Assembly: GCF_003148625.1 (NCBI RefSeq)
Contig: NZ_QGGO01000007.1
Span: 62,001-126,000 of the forward strand
Source of the DNA: Arcicella aurantiaca
GTDB lineage: Bacteria; Bacteroidota; Bacteroidia; Cytophagales; Spirosomataceae
Length of the DNA: 64,000 bases
Reading direction: 5' to 3'
Shown: positions 35,121-44,006 of the stretch, piece after piece
How positions within the stretch are numbered: the first letter of the stretch is position 1
How the letters are laid out: every line of letters begins with the position of its first letter
Translations under genes and position numbers: made by a program
The notes under the pieces: generated by a model
Seen by the model: only the letters and a program-made list of their open reading frames with translations
The model's database searches: none
Told to the model about the DNA's origin: nothing

Positions 35121-35213
35121 CAATCCTAAGAAAAAAAGCGAAAAATACGAAGTATAATAAACTTATTTTCAGGGTTTTAAATTAGTAATTAATCGTAACC
35201 AAATTCATAGATT

Positions 35214-35435
35214 ATGTACTGGACACTTGAATTGGCATCATACCTTGAAGATGCACCATGGCCTGCAACCAAAGATGAACTTATTGACTACGCTATCCGT
35301 ACAGGGTCGCCATTAGAAGTAGTTGAAAACCTACAAGAACTTGAAGACGACGGTCAACCGTATGAAAGCATCGAAGAAATTTGGCCAGATTATCCGACCA
35401 AAGACGATTTCTTCTTTAATGAAGACGAATATTGA
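35214..35435 (+). CDS. DUF2795 small acidic protein
   Basis: 73 residues, very acidic and strongly patterned: MYWTLELASYLEDAPWPAT, DELIDYAIRTGSPLEV, IEEIWPDYPTKDDFFFNEDEY. This is a compact family conserved across Bacteroidetes, of unknown function, with a helix-turn-helix-like core. It stands alone with its own promoter box and a strong terminator (35446-35472), which suggests a high, constant expression level. Confidence 0.9.
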   Translation: MYWTLELASYLEDAPWPATKDELIDYAIRTGSPLEVVENLQELEDDGQPYESIEEIWPDYPTKDDFFFNEDEY

Positions 35436-35445
35436 CAATACAAGA

Positions 35446-35472
35446 ATGCCACCCGCAAGGTGGCATTTTTTG
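35446..35472 (+). terminator. intrinsic terminator after DUF2795 gene
   Basis: AATGCCACC (35446-35454) and GGTGGCATT (35460-35468) with a 5-nt loop, followed by a T-run. Confidence 0.9.
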
Positions 35473-35480
35473 TTTATTTT

Positions 35481-35581
35481 GTAGGGCAGGTTTCCAACCT
35501 GTCCAGAACGAATCAATGATAGACAGGGAGCAATCTGTTCAAATATATAAATGACTCACAGGTTGGAAACCTGTGGTACAA
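35481..35581. repeat. paired GGTTTCCAACC palindromes ending at the pepA start
   Basis: GCAGGTTTCCAACCTGTCC (35487-35505) and CACAGGTTGGAAACCTGTG (35558-35576) are each self-complementary and also complementary to each other across 53 bases. The second one ends 8 bases before the aminopeptidase ATG. The CACAGGTT core is shared with 13308-13326. Confidence 0.8.
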
Positions 35582-35584
35582 AAC

Positions 35585-37036
35585 ATGAAAATCAACCATA
35601 TTACTCAATTAAATGCTGACTCAAAGGTTATCGTTCAGTCTTTTTTACAAGATGGAAACTTTGATGGTAAACTTCAAAAATCGTGTGCTGATTATGCTCT
35701 TAATTTTGATTTAGTAAATCAGGATTTCAAAGCTGATTTGAAGGAATTTCAAATCTTTTATAATGCTGAAAATCAGAAAATTATATTTTTAGGTTTAGGT
35801 AAGAAACCTAATTCGTTAGATATTATTAAAGCCTTTAGAACGCTATTCTTAAAACAAAAAACGAAACTTCCTGATGGCGTAACGATTGATGTTCAGAATC
35901 TACCTAATGAATGGATTGAATACGCCGTGATTGGCTCAATGTTGGGCGGTTATGATTTGGATTTATACAAAACTGATAGAAAAGGGACATCGCCAATTTT
36001 TCAGAAAAATGGGATTTTAAATATCCTTTCATCTCTTGAAAATACGAATGATATTATCTCAAGAGCAAAAGCCATTGCCAAAACGCAAATGCAGATTTTT
36101 GACTTGATGAATGCACCTGCCAATAAAAAAACGCCTCAAACGTTGGCAGATTGGGCATTGAATTCGGGTAAAAAGTTTGGATATTCTGTCAATATTTTAG
36201 AAAAACAACAACTGAAATCACAGAAATTAGAAGCTCTTTTAGCCGTTGGGCAAGGTAGCGAACATTCCCCTGTTTTGATTGTGATGGAATATAAATCGCC
36301 AGAAGCGAAACAAAAAGTAGGTTTAGTTGGGAAAGGCGTAACGTTTGATACGGGCGGAATTTCGATAAAATCTTCGACTAATATGCACCTAATGAAGTCG
36401 GATATGGGCGGAGCAGCCGCAGTGTTGGGAACGATAGAATTGGCGGCAAAATTACAATTACCAGTTCATTTAATTGGCGTAATTCCTGCCTGTGAAAATG
36501 CTGTTGATGGAAAATCTTTCAAACCAAGCGATGTAATTGGTTCATATTCTGGAAAAACCATTGAAATAATTGATACCGATGCCGAAGGTCGTTTGATTTT
36601 AGCAGATGGTTTAAATTATCTTGTGAAAAATTATCAACCCGATACCATGATTGACTTGGCAACGCTCACGGGTAGTTGTGTGGCGACGTTGGGGTATCAT
36701 GCAGCAGGTTTATTTACAAATAATGATGAATTAGCCCAAAAACTTGCCCAAGCAGGCGACCAAACAGGAGAACGATTGTGGCGTTTACCACTTTGGGACG
36801 TTTATAAAGAAGATATTACCTCAGACGTTGCCGATGTCCGTAATTATTCGGGTAAACCAATGGCGGGGGCAATTTCAGCCACTAAGTTTTTAGAGGTTTT
36901 TACCGAAAATCACCAAAATTGGGCTCATCTTGATATTGCAGGAACAGCTTTTGGAGATATTGAATTTGCTCCACAAAGAGCAGGAACAGCCTTTGGAGTT
37001 AGGTTGTTGTTGGAGTTTTTGGAGAAGATGGTTTAG
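35585..37036 (+). CDS. leucyl aminopeptidase, M17 family
   Basis: 483 residues from ATG 35585; the upstream GTG lies within a repeat. The catalytic C-terminal domain has the M17 metal-binding motifs VGKGVTFDTGGISIKS (about 249-264), MKSDMGGAAAVLG and DTDAEGRLILADGL (about 331-344), with two-zinc ligands intact. A cytosolic or secreted-by-lysis exopeptidase that removes N-terminal residues in peptide recycling. The N-terminal domain is divergent, as usual in the family. Confidence 0.93.
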   Translation: MKINHITQLNADSKVIVQSFLQDGNFDGKLQKSCADYALNFDLVNQDFKADLKEFQIFYNAENQKIIFLGLGKKPNSLDIIKAFRTLFLKQKTKLPDGVTIDVQNLPNEWIEYAVIGSMLGGYDLDLYKTDRKGTSPIFQKNGILNILSSLENTNDIISRAKAIAKTQMQIFDLMNAPANKKTPQTLADWALNSGKKFGYSVNILEKQQLKSQKLEALLAVGQGSEHSPVLIVMEYKSPEAKQKVGLVGKGVTFDTGGISIKSSTNMHLMKSDMGGAAAVLGTIELAAKLQLPVHLIGVIPACENAVDGKSFKPSDVIGSYSGKTIEIIDTDAEGRLILADGLNYLVKNYQPDTMIDLATLTGSCVATLGYHAAGLFTNNDELAQKLAQAGDQTGERLWRLPLWDVYKEDITSDVADVRNYSGKPMAGAISATKFLEVFTENHQNWAHLDIAGTAFGDIEFAPQRAGTAFGVRLLLEFLEKMV

Positions 37037-37068
37037 GCTATTGATTTTCAGGAAATTAATGACTAATT

Positions 37069-37183
37069 TAAACCGTATGGAACATAGAACACGGATTTTA
37101 CAGATTGGACACTGATTCATAATATGTAAATATCATTTTAAAAATAAAATCCGTGTCTAATCTGTAAAATCTGTGTTCCGTTT
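37069..37183. repeat. inverted repeat of the ACACGGATTTTACAGATT word
   Basis: The arm at about 37079-37117 (GGAACATAGAACACGG, TTTTACAGATTGGACAC) matches the reverse complement of 37147-37183 with few differences. It fills the gap between the aminopeptidase and ATP-grasp genes. Confidence 0.8.
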
Positions 37184-37200
37184 AAAATTCTAAAATCAAG

Positions 37201-38415
37201 ATGACTCAATCGCTCTCTTTCCTCTGTATTTCAACTTTTTTTAAAGGCAACGAATTTTTACGCTCATGCAAGCAAGCGGGGAATACTGTTTATCTTTTGA
37301 CCAATAAAAAATTAGAACATAAACCTTGGGCTCGTGAATTTATTGACGAAGTTTTTTATCTGGAAGAAAAACCTGACGGCTCATTTTCTATGGATGAAAT
37401 CATTGCGGGTTTGGCATACATGATGCGGTCGAAAAAAGTGGATAGAATTGTGGCTTTGGATGATTTTGATGTTGAAAAAGCGGCTCATTTACGGGAACAT
37501 TTTCGTATAGCAGGAATGGGACAAACCACCAGCCGACATTTTAGAGATAAATTGGCTATGCGAATGAAAGCTCAAGAAGCAGGTGTAAAAGTGCCGATGT
37601 TCACAAGTCTATTTAATGACCATGATATTTTTGAATTTACTCAAAAAGTAACTTTTCCTTGTGTTGTCAAACCACGTTCTGAAGCTTCTGCAACAGGTAT
37701 TAAGAAGGTATATAATTCAGAACAATTATGGGAAGTGGTTCATCATCTGGGTGACAAACGACATGAATATTTAGTAGAACAATTCCGACCTGGTGACGTT
37801 TTTCATGTAGATTCGCTTTCGGTAGATGGTAAATTTGTTTTTACTCGTTGTAGTCAATATCTATCAACGCCAATGGAAGTGGCTCATGGTGGAGGAATTT
37901 TTCGCTCTGTAACAGTTCCATTTGGCTCAAAAGATGATAAAGCCTTACAGAAAGCCAATACGCAGGTAATGAAAGCATTTGGTATGAAATATTCGGCAAG
38001 TCATTCTGAATTTATCAAAGACCATGAAACGGGTGAAATTATCTTTTTAGAGACTGCTTCGAGAGTAGGAGGGGCAAATTTAGCCGAAATGGTTGAGGCT
38101 TCTTCTGGAATAAATCTTTGGCGTGAATGGGCAAAAATAGAAACAGCCATGGCAAAAGGTGAAGACTATACTTTGCCAGCGGTTGAAAATAACTATTCGG
38201 GGATTATTATCTCCTTGTCAAATCAGCAACACCCTAATACTGAAAGTTTCAATGACTCTGAAATCTATTGGCGGATAGACTTAGAGTACCACATTGGATT
38301 TATTGTAAAGTCAAATAGTCGAGAAAAAGTAGTCGAATTATTAGACAATTATGCACAAAAAATCTATGATAATTTTCACGCTTCTGCTCCAATACCTGAT
38401 AAATCCGCACATTAA
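37201..38415 (+). CDS. ATP-grasp ligase of unknown substrate
   Basis: 404 residues. N-terminal Rossmann-like domain (1-110), then an ATP-grasp domain: FRDKLAMRMKAQEAGVKVP (about 119), VTFPCVVKPRSEASATGIKKV (about 151), HEYLVEQFRPGDVFHVDS (about 187) and the Mg-binding EIIFLETASRVGGANLAEM (about 279). It should join a carboxylate to an amine or similar nucleophile. The class resembles carnosine-synthase- or peptide-ligase-like enzymes used for small peptides. No biosynthetic partner is adjacent; the convergent LytTR gene overlaps its stop codon. Confidence 0.85.
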   Translation: MTQSLSFLCISTFFKGNEFLRSCKQAGNTVYLLTNKKLEHKPWAREFIDEVFYLEEKPDGSFSMDEIIAGLAYMMRSKKVDRIVALDDFDVEKAAHLREHFRIAGMGQTTSRHFRDKLAMRMKAQEAGVKVPMFTSLFNDHDIFEFTQKVTFPCVVKPRSEASATGIKKVYNSEQLWEVVHHLGDKRHEYLVEQFRPGDVFHVDSLSVDGKFVFTRCSQYLSTPMEVAHGGGIFRSVTVPFGSKDDKALQKANTQVMKAFGMKYSASHSEFIKDHETGEIIFLETASRVGGANLAEMVEASSGINLWREWAKIETAMAKGEDYTLPAVENNYSGIIISLSNQQHPNTESFNDSEIYWRIDLEYHIGFIVKSNSREKVVELLDNYAQKIYDNFHASAPIPDKSAH

Positions 38416-38789
38416 GAAATAAGGGCTTTGATTGATGTAAGCGAAGCCCGATTCATTTGTTTTTCAAAAAACTCCTTCTTTCTTCGGGACGTCGAAACGG
38501 TATAGTCATTCGTCAAACGAGCTTGTCCTAAAGTTGAATCATACGCTTGTAAGTGTTCAGAATTAATCAGAAATGCTCTGTGAATTCTGTAAAAGCGGTA
38601 ATTCAGTAATAATTCCTCAAAAGATTTCAAGGTTTTAGAAACCATCATCTTCTTGCCATTTTTCAAATAAATAATAGTATAATTTACCTGAGCTTCGAGC
38701 ATAATAATGTTTGAAATATCAATTTGTATTTTGCTTTTATACACATATAAATTGAGTTTAGATATGCTTAAATCATTTACGGTGTTCAT
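38412..38789 (-). CDS. stand-alone LytTR DNA-binding protein
   Basis: 125 residues. A single LytTR domain with IIMLEAQVNYTIIYLKNGKKMM, SKTLKSFEELLLNYRF and YRIHRAFLINSEHL; no receiver, membrane or sensor part. Its architecture equals that of 7496-7843, but the sequences are clearly divergent, so they are separate regulators and not a recent duplication. The stop codon overlaps that of the convergent ATP-grasp gene by four bases. Confidence 0.88.
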   Translation of the reverse strand: MNTVNDLSISKLNLYVYKSKIQIDISNIIMLEAQVNYTIIYLKNGKKMMVSKTLKSFEELLLNYRFYRIHRAFLINSEHLQAYDSTLGQARLTNDYTVSTSRRKKEFFEKQMNRASLTSIKALIS

Positions 38790-38978
38790 GTTTATGGGGA
38801 ATTTGGAGGCTTGACAATTTAGTTTTTTGTTTAGTTCAGTAAGATATACGACTGAGAATGAACAAAATGGCTATTTTAAATTTCCCAAATTTAATTTCAA
38901 TGATTATTTTTTGAAGCAAATTACTTTCCTATTTTTTCCCTTATATTTACTTTAAGAAATAAACACTACCAAAAATTT

Positions 38979-39830
38979 ATGAAAAGTTCCCGTTTTATTA
39001 CCGAAACCTTCCCTTTAGCCTTTCTCAATAAAGATTTTGACTTTAAAACCTTGCGAGATGACATCAAAAAACGTTATTTTTTTTATAATCAATTGGATAC
39101 AGACCGATTTCCAATTTTTGAATATAATACCAATAGAAAAAATTATGAATCATTGAAAGAAGCCTTTGAAGAAGAGTTTTTTGTTCAAAGAGGAATTAGT
39201 AGAACAAAGAATAATTTACATATCCCAAGCACAAATACGTTGGCTCTGCTTTTTACCGATAATAATTATACACCAAGCCAAAAGATTTTAAATACTTGTC
39301 GCTCATTTGCAAAAGAAAGTGGTAATAAAACGAATTTTGTACTTGAAGATGAACGTGTAAACTCATTGCCAAAATCCACGCCTACAAAGAGTATGTTTAC
39401 ATTAAGTAGAATATTACTTTTTTTAGGTATTACGCTGCTTTTGAGTTTTGTTTTTTATCAATTATTTATTCATAAACATGAAAGACTATACATTAAAAGT
39501 CCTTCTACAAATACTATCGTTCCCCGTATTGTATCTATTGAAGGTACAGCAGAAAAGGCAAGTGAAGTTTGGGTCGTTGTGAAATCTAAAAGTACAAACA
39601 AGTATTATGTTCAACAGCCAATAGAAATCCAAAATGGAAAAGATTGGGTTGGAAGAGTTATCATTGGTAGTGTAAGTAGCGAAGATGTAGGGCAGGCCTT
39701 TGAAATTAAAGCCTTTTTGAATCCTGCAAAGAAACTAAAAAAAGGAGATGAATTGCCTGCATGGCCAGCCTCGGAAGTATCCACAGAAGGTATTGAAGTT
39801 ATTCGTGGTTCAAAGCTTACAGAAGAATAG
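38979..39830 (+). CDS. membrane-anchored protein with extracytoplasmic beta domain, unknown
   Basis: 283 residues, no recognised name. Residues 1-143 are soluble and rich in aromatic and charged residues; one transmembrane helix lies at about 144-163 (ILLFLGITLLLSFVFYQLF); residues 175-283 form a strand-rich domain beginning IKSPSTNTIVPRIVSIEGTAEKASEVWVVVKS, which resembles Ig-like or Fn3-like modules seen behind a single helix in bacterial surface or conflict proteins. It has no signal peptide, so topology is N-terminus in, beta domain out. Neighbours give no clue. Confidence 0.75.
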   Translation: MKSSRFITETFPLAFLNKDFDFKTLRDDIKKRYFFYNQLDTDRFPIFEYNTNRKNYESLKEAFEEEFFVQRGISRTKNNLHIPSTNTLALLFTDNNYTPSQKILNTCRSFAKESGNKTNFVLEDERVNSLPKSTPTKSMFTLSRILLFLGITLLLSFVFYQLFIHKHERLYIKSPSTNTIVPRIVSIEGTAEKASEVWVVVKSKSTNKYYVQQPIEIQNGKDWVGRVIIGSVSSEDVGQAFEIKAFLNPAKKLKKGDELPAWPASEVSTEGIEVIRGSKLTEE

Positions 39831-40017
39831 TATTTCAAACAGCATACATATTTGCCATTTTCGCCCAATCGTGATTATTGAAGTGTTGGTAATATTATTT
39901 TGTTAGTTGTTCATTAGGATTTTCTTTTTAACTGTTAAAGTAGTTTTAACAGGATAATAAGGATATAATGACGGTTAAAAGAATGATTTTTAGTGTTTTA
40001 ATCAATTCTGAAATCCC

Positions 40018-40905
40018 CTACTTTCTACTATAATAATATAGTTTGATAGGCATTTTATTAGGACCTTCCTCGCTAATGGTATAATATCCTGCTCCGTCTT
40101 GACCAAAGCAAATTCCTTCACCTTGTGCTTCGGCATTATAAGGAAGCATCGTTGGCGTGCGTTTCAATGCTTCTGGAACGCTCTCATTACTGCCACGTCT
40201 CCAATGAAAAATTTGAAGGTAATTTTTGATAATAATTTCTTGATTATCTGCTGAAATATTACCGTCAGTAATGAAAAGTGGTGTGGCAGTTCCAGTTGAA
40301 AATGCTAATTCTTGGACAAATTCTGCTGTCATCGTTGTAGTATATGACTGCGGATATGGCAAACGATAAAGGCGTTTTAAATTATCTCTTTTACTAACAA
40401 TATAAATGTCTTTTGAAACTTGGTCAACTAAAAAACATTCAACGTCTCTTGCTCCATCAGGATATTTATACGTTATTTTTTGTACGTTTTTTAAAGTATT
40501 GGTCTGCGGAGTTGCACTGGTAATAGTTGGCTCAGGTACACGATAAATGGCAGAGGTAGCGTATTCTGCATTATTATCCCCAATTTCACCGATGTATAAA
40601 TATGAGCCTTCTGTAAATTTGGCAATCGCAATTGCCTCCCAGTCACGATTAGTAGCTCCTTCTAAATAAAACTCACGAGTGCCTTTACCGTTAACATCTA
40701 TCGAAAAAATACGATTGTTATCTCCGCTGTCATTGTGCGTCCAAAGTAAGCCTTTGTTCTGATAACTCGACACAATGCCTGATGCCTCCTTTATCTGCGT
40801 ATTTTCAATGATTCCTAAATCTTGAGCATCATTGAAATTATCCGAAGGGGAAACTGCTTTTTGACATGATAGCAGAGGCAAAAGGAATAAGAGGTATTTT
40901 TTCAT
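40018..40905 (-). CDS. putative propeller-type lipoprotein
   Basis: 295 residues from ATG 40905, which starts a lipoprotein signal (MKKYLLFLLPLLSC). Mature part shows repeated blade-like segments: EASGIVSSYQNKGLLWTHNDSGD, DWEAIAIAKF..YLYIGEIGDN, DVECFLVDQVSKDIYIVSK and EGICFGQDGAGYYTISEEG, like the esterase/phytase-type beta-propeller families. It starts 11 bases after gldE ends and occupies the place where gldD usually follows gldE, but it is not GldD-like in length or pattern. Confidence 0.75.
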   Translation of the reverse strand: MKKYLLFLLPLLSCQKAVSPSDNFNDAQDLGIIENTQIKEASGIVSSYQNKGLLWTHNDSGDNNRIFSIDVNGKGTREFYLEGATNRDWEAIAIAKFTEGSYLYIGEIGDNNAEYATSAIYRVPEPTITSATPQTNTLKNVQKITYKYPDGARDVECFLVDQVSKDIYIVSKRDNLKRLYRLPYPQSYTTTMTAEFVQELAFSTGTATPLFITDGNISADNQEIIIKNYLQIFHWRRGSNESVPEALKRTPTMLPYNAEAQGEGICFGQDGAGYYTISEEGPNKMPIKLYYYSRK

Positions 40906-40915
40906 GATTTTTGTC

Positions 40916-42283
40916 TTACGAAAGCTCTTTACTGACTTCGTCAATTTCCAGCTTAGGAGTTACTTTCACTTTTTTAATTCTTCGAGTATCTACCGAAGCA
41001 ATTCTAAATTTGTATTTTTCGTATTCAATTTCTTCGCCAGCATGAGGCAAGCGAGTAAACAATTCTATAATAAGTCCGCCTAATGATTCGCTATCGCCTC
41101 TGACTTTATCAAAATAATCGTTGTCAACATCTAACGCACGACATACATCATTTAGTGCAACTTTTCCTTCAAATTCAAAAGAACCATCAGGCAATTTTAC
41201 GTAACCTAAATCTTCAACGTCTGATTCATCATGAATATCTCCAACAATTTCCTCAATAATATCTTCCATCGTTACGAGTCCTTCGGTTTCGCCGTATTCA
41301 TTTACAACGAGTGCCATGTGAACTCTTTTCTCTTGAAAATCATAAAGTAAATCATCAATTTTTTTACTTTCAGGAATAAAAAATGGTTGACGAATTAATT
41401 CTTGCCAAACATAATGCTCGTCTTTTTCAAGATGTGGAAGTAAGTCTTTGATATAAAGAACACCCTCAATTTTATCAATGGTTTCTTTGTAAACAGGTAC
41501 ACGTGAATATCCAGATTTATTGATTTTATCCATCAACTCATGGAAATCGTAAGTAATATCAAATGCTGTAATATCTCTTCTCGAACGCATCACACTTTTG
41601 GCAGAAATACTTCCAAAATTGACAATGCCTTTCAAAATATCTTTTTCTTGTTCTGAAGTATCTTTTCCTGTGGTTATTTCCAAGGCGTGATTCAATTCAT
41701 CAGCCGTGATGGTATAGCCTTTTCGTTCAACACGTTTTTCAATGATATTACTGATTCCTAATAATAATGACGAAAGTGGCTGGAAAATGGTTGTAGCAAT
41801 GCTAATTAAGGGAGCAGTTATTCTGGCAAAACGTAAATTATTTTGTTGAGCCCATACTTTTGGAATTAATTCTCCGAAAAAGGTAATGATAAAAGTTACG
41901 CCTACTAATAGAATTAAAGTAGCGACTAAGCCTTCTTTTTGCTCTTCGCCCACAATTTGTTCAGTAACATACGTTGAAATGGTGATGAAGGTAATATTTA
42001 CTAAATTGATGAAAATCAGTAAAGTTGCCAGTAATAATTGAGGTTTATCTAATAATTTGGCAATAGTTCTTTCACTGCTACTTTCACTTTCACGACAAGC
42101 AGAACGTTCTTCGGCAGAAAGAGAAAAGAAGGCAACCTCAGAGCCTGCCAACATCGCAGAAAGTAAAAGCAAACCAATTAAAACAAGTGCGTTGATTCCA
42201 TAAACGCTGTATGAAGAGGTGCTTTCAACTTGTGCCAAAAGCACCCAAATCGGGTGAGGTTCGTCGGATAATCGTGTTTCCAA
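40916..42283 (-). CDS. gldE: GldE-like CBS-domain membrane protein
   Basis: 455 residues. DUF21 membrane domain (about 28-200, LLLLSAMLAGSEVAFFSLSAEERSA), two CBS domains (about 205-335; VYKETIDKIEGVLYIKDLLPHL and ALVVNEYGETEGLVTMEDIIEEIVGDI) and a CorC/HlyC transporter-associated domain (about 350-440). This is the CorC-type architecture of GldE, needed for gliding and T9SS activity in Flavobacteria; the gene order mutY-ssb-gldE matches that of gliding Bacteroidetes and supports the name. The start is TTG 42283, with no in-frame ATG before the first helix. Confidence 0.85.
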   Translation of the reverse strand: METRLSDEPHPIWVLLAQVESTSSYSVYGINALVLIGLLLLSAMLAGSEVAFFSLSAEERSACRESESSSERTIAKLLDKPQLLLATLLIFINLVNITFITISTYVTEQIVGEEQKEGLVATLILLVGVTFIITFFGELIPKVWAQQNNLRFARITAPLISIATTIFQPLSSLLLGISNIIEKRVERKGYTITADELNHALEITTGKDTSEQEKDILKGIVNFGSISAKSVMRSRRDITAFDITYDFHELMDKINKSGYSRVPVYKETIDKIEGVLYIKDLLPHLEKDEHYVWQELIRQPFFIPESKKIDDLLYDFQEKRVHMALVVNEYGETEGLVTMEDIIEEIVGDIHDESDVEDLGYVKLPDGSFEFEGKVALNDVCRALDVDNDYFDKVRGDSESLGGLIIELFTRLPHAGEEIEYEKYKFRIASVDTRRIKKVKVTPKLEIDEVSKELS

Positions 42284-42301
42284 TGGAAATTGTGTTGAAG
42301 T

Positions 42302-42390
42302 TTTAGTTTTTAGGGGTAGGTTTTAGAAATTAGGTATTGATTTTACTCCCTAACAGATTCCTAAAACCTAACCTCTAAAACCTTAAAATA
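42302..42390. repeat. TTTAGGGGTAGG / CCTAAAACC inverted word repeat
   Basis: Bases 42303-42336 (TTTTTAGGGGTAGG, TTTTAGAAATTAGG) are mirrored as reverse complement in 42346-42384 (CCCTAACAG, CCTAAAACCTAACCTC). It fills the ssb-gldE gap. Confidence 0.65.
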
Positions 42391-42392
42391 AC

Positions 42393-42857
42393 TTAAAATG
42401 GTAAATCGTCACTACCTTCTCCGCCAGCATTTGTATTGAATTCTGGAGTAGGAGGTGTTGTTTGTACTGGAGCTGGGCGTGGAGCTTGTGGTGCAGGTGC
42501 TGAACCGCCACCCTCTTGATTATCTCTACGTCCACCCACCAAAGTCATCGCAGTTCCTCTGATTTTGGTAACTCTGCGATTGATATTATCTTTATCCGTA
42601 TATTCTTCGGTACGGATTTTACCTTCTACATAAACTGAATCCCCCTTGTGAAGATATTGTTCAGCGATATTCGCCAAATTATCCCACAGTTCAATTCTGT
42701 GCCATTCGGTTTGTTCTACCCTAACACCGTCTTTGTTGTTGTAAGCTTCAGATGTAGCAATGTTGAATGTAGCCACTTTAGAGCCACTCGGTAGAGAACG
42801 AATCTCAGGGTCAGCCCCAAGATTTCCTAATAAAATTACTTTGTTTACGCCAGCCAT
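42393..42857 (-). CDS. ssb: single-stranded DNA-binding protein
   Basis: 154 residues. OB fold 1-105 (NKVILLGNLGADPEIRSLPSG, TEWHRIELWDNLANIAEQYLHKGDSVYVEG), a Pro/Ala/Gly-rich linker and the acidic protein-interaction tip DDLPF. Part of the conserved mutY-ssb-gldE order. Confidence 0.97.
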   Translation of the reverse strand: MAGVNKVILLGNLGADPEIRSLPSGSKVATFNIATSEAYNNKDGVRVEQTEWHRIELWDNLANIAEQYLHKGDSVYVEGKIRTEEYTDKDNINRRVTKIRGTAMTLVGGRRDNQEGGGSAPAPQAPRPAPVQTTPPTPEFNTNAGGEGSDDLPF

Positions 42858-42902
42858 ATCTATGGTTTTTGTTTAAATTTTTATGAATTTACTGAAAATA
42901 GA

Positions 42903-43967
42903 TTAAAATACGAAGTCAATTAAGTAATTATTCACTAAGGTAGATTTGGGTAAATTATCAACTTCATCAAGGGAAAACCATTTTAAATCTGAAGGCAAAT
43001 TTATAAGAAAATCATCATTGATTACTAAATGCCAAAATTTTGTATGGATTCTTTGATGCGTCAAAACGTGAGTATAAGTTTTGGATTCTCTTTTCACAAC
43101 TGAGTTTTTCAAAACGTTATGTAAAAAGGTATCCTCCCCAATAATGTCGTCAAACGCTTGAATATTTTCCGCAAATTCCTTTAGGTAAAAATCATACATA
43201 CCCGACCATACATCCTTGTGTGTACGCTCGTGCATGGCAAAATTACGATTTTGTTCAATCACAAAATAATTAAAAAAACGTTCTCTAACTTTTACCTTTT
43301 TAGATTTTACAGGTAAAATACCCACTTTTCCTGTTGCATTGGCTACACATTCAAACGTTAAAGGACAAAACATACAGTTAGGTGAAGCAGGCGTACATTG
43401 CATTGCTCCAAATTCCATGATGGCTTGATTGTGAATATCTATATTTTTTTCTGGGAGAACGGCTTCTGCTAACTTTGTAAAAACCTTTTTAGCTTCATTA
43501 CTCGCAATGTCTGTTTCCTCTCCAAAAACTCTTGAAAGTACCCGATAAACATTTCCATCTAAAACAGCAACCTTTTCACCAAAGGCAAACGAAGCAATAG
43601 CAGCAGCCGTATAAGTACCAATACCTTTTAGTTTTAATAATTCAGAATAAGTATTTGGAAATTCGCCACCATAATTTTCTATCACCATTTTAGCGGTTGT
43701 ATGTAAATTTCTGGCTCTTGAATAATAGCCTAAACCTTGCCAAAGTCGTAACACATCCTTTTCATCTGCCGTCGCCAAATCCTGTACAGTTGGGAAAGCC
43801 TCAATAAATTTATAATAATAAGGCATTCCTTGCACCACCCGAGTTTGTTGAAGAATAACCTCCGAAAGCCAAATAAAATAAGGGTTGTGAATGTCTCGCC
43901 AAGGTAAATTTCTTTTGTTTTGATGATACCAAGTGGTTATTTTTTGGGAAAATATATGGTCTTGCAT
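42903..43967 (-). CDS. mutY: A/G-specific adenine DNA glycosylase
   Basis: 354 residues from ATG 43967. Removes adenine mispaired with 8-oxoguanine. Visible: WLSEVILQQTRVVQG (about 34), helix-hairpin-helix LKGIGTYTAAAIASFAFG with the catalytic aspartate in AVLDGNVYRVLSR, the 4Fe-4S ligands C-x6-C-x2-C-x5-C (CTPASPNC..CPLTFEC) and a C-terminal NUDIX-like domain for 8-oxoG reading. An upstream in-frame start at 44006 would add 13 residues with no match to the family. Confidence 0.95.
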   Translation of the reverse strand: MQDHIFSQKITTWYHQNKRNLPWRDIHNPYFIWLSEVILQQTRVVQGMPYYYKFIEAFPTVQDLATADEKDVLRLWQGLGYYSRARNLHTTAKMVIENYGGEFPNTYSELLKLKGIGTYTAAAIASFAFGEKVAVLDGNVYRVLSRVFGEETDIASNEAKKVFTKLAEAVLPEKNIDIHNQAIMEFGAMQCTPASPNCMFCPLTFECVANATGKVGILPVKSKKVKVRERFFNYFVIEQNRNFAMHERTHKDVWSGMYDFYLKEFAENIQAFDDIIGEDTFLHNVLKNSVVKRESKTYTHVLTHQRIHTKFWHLVINDDFLINLPSDLKWFSLDEVDNLPKSTLVNNYLIDFVF

Positions 43968-44006
43968 TGGTTGATTTTGCGGATAAATAGAATACTTTTT
44001 AAACAA

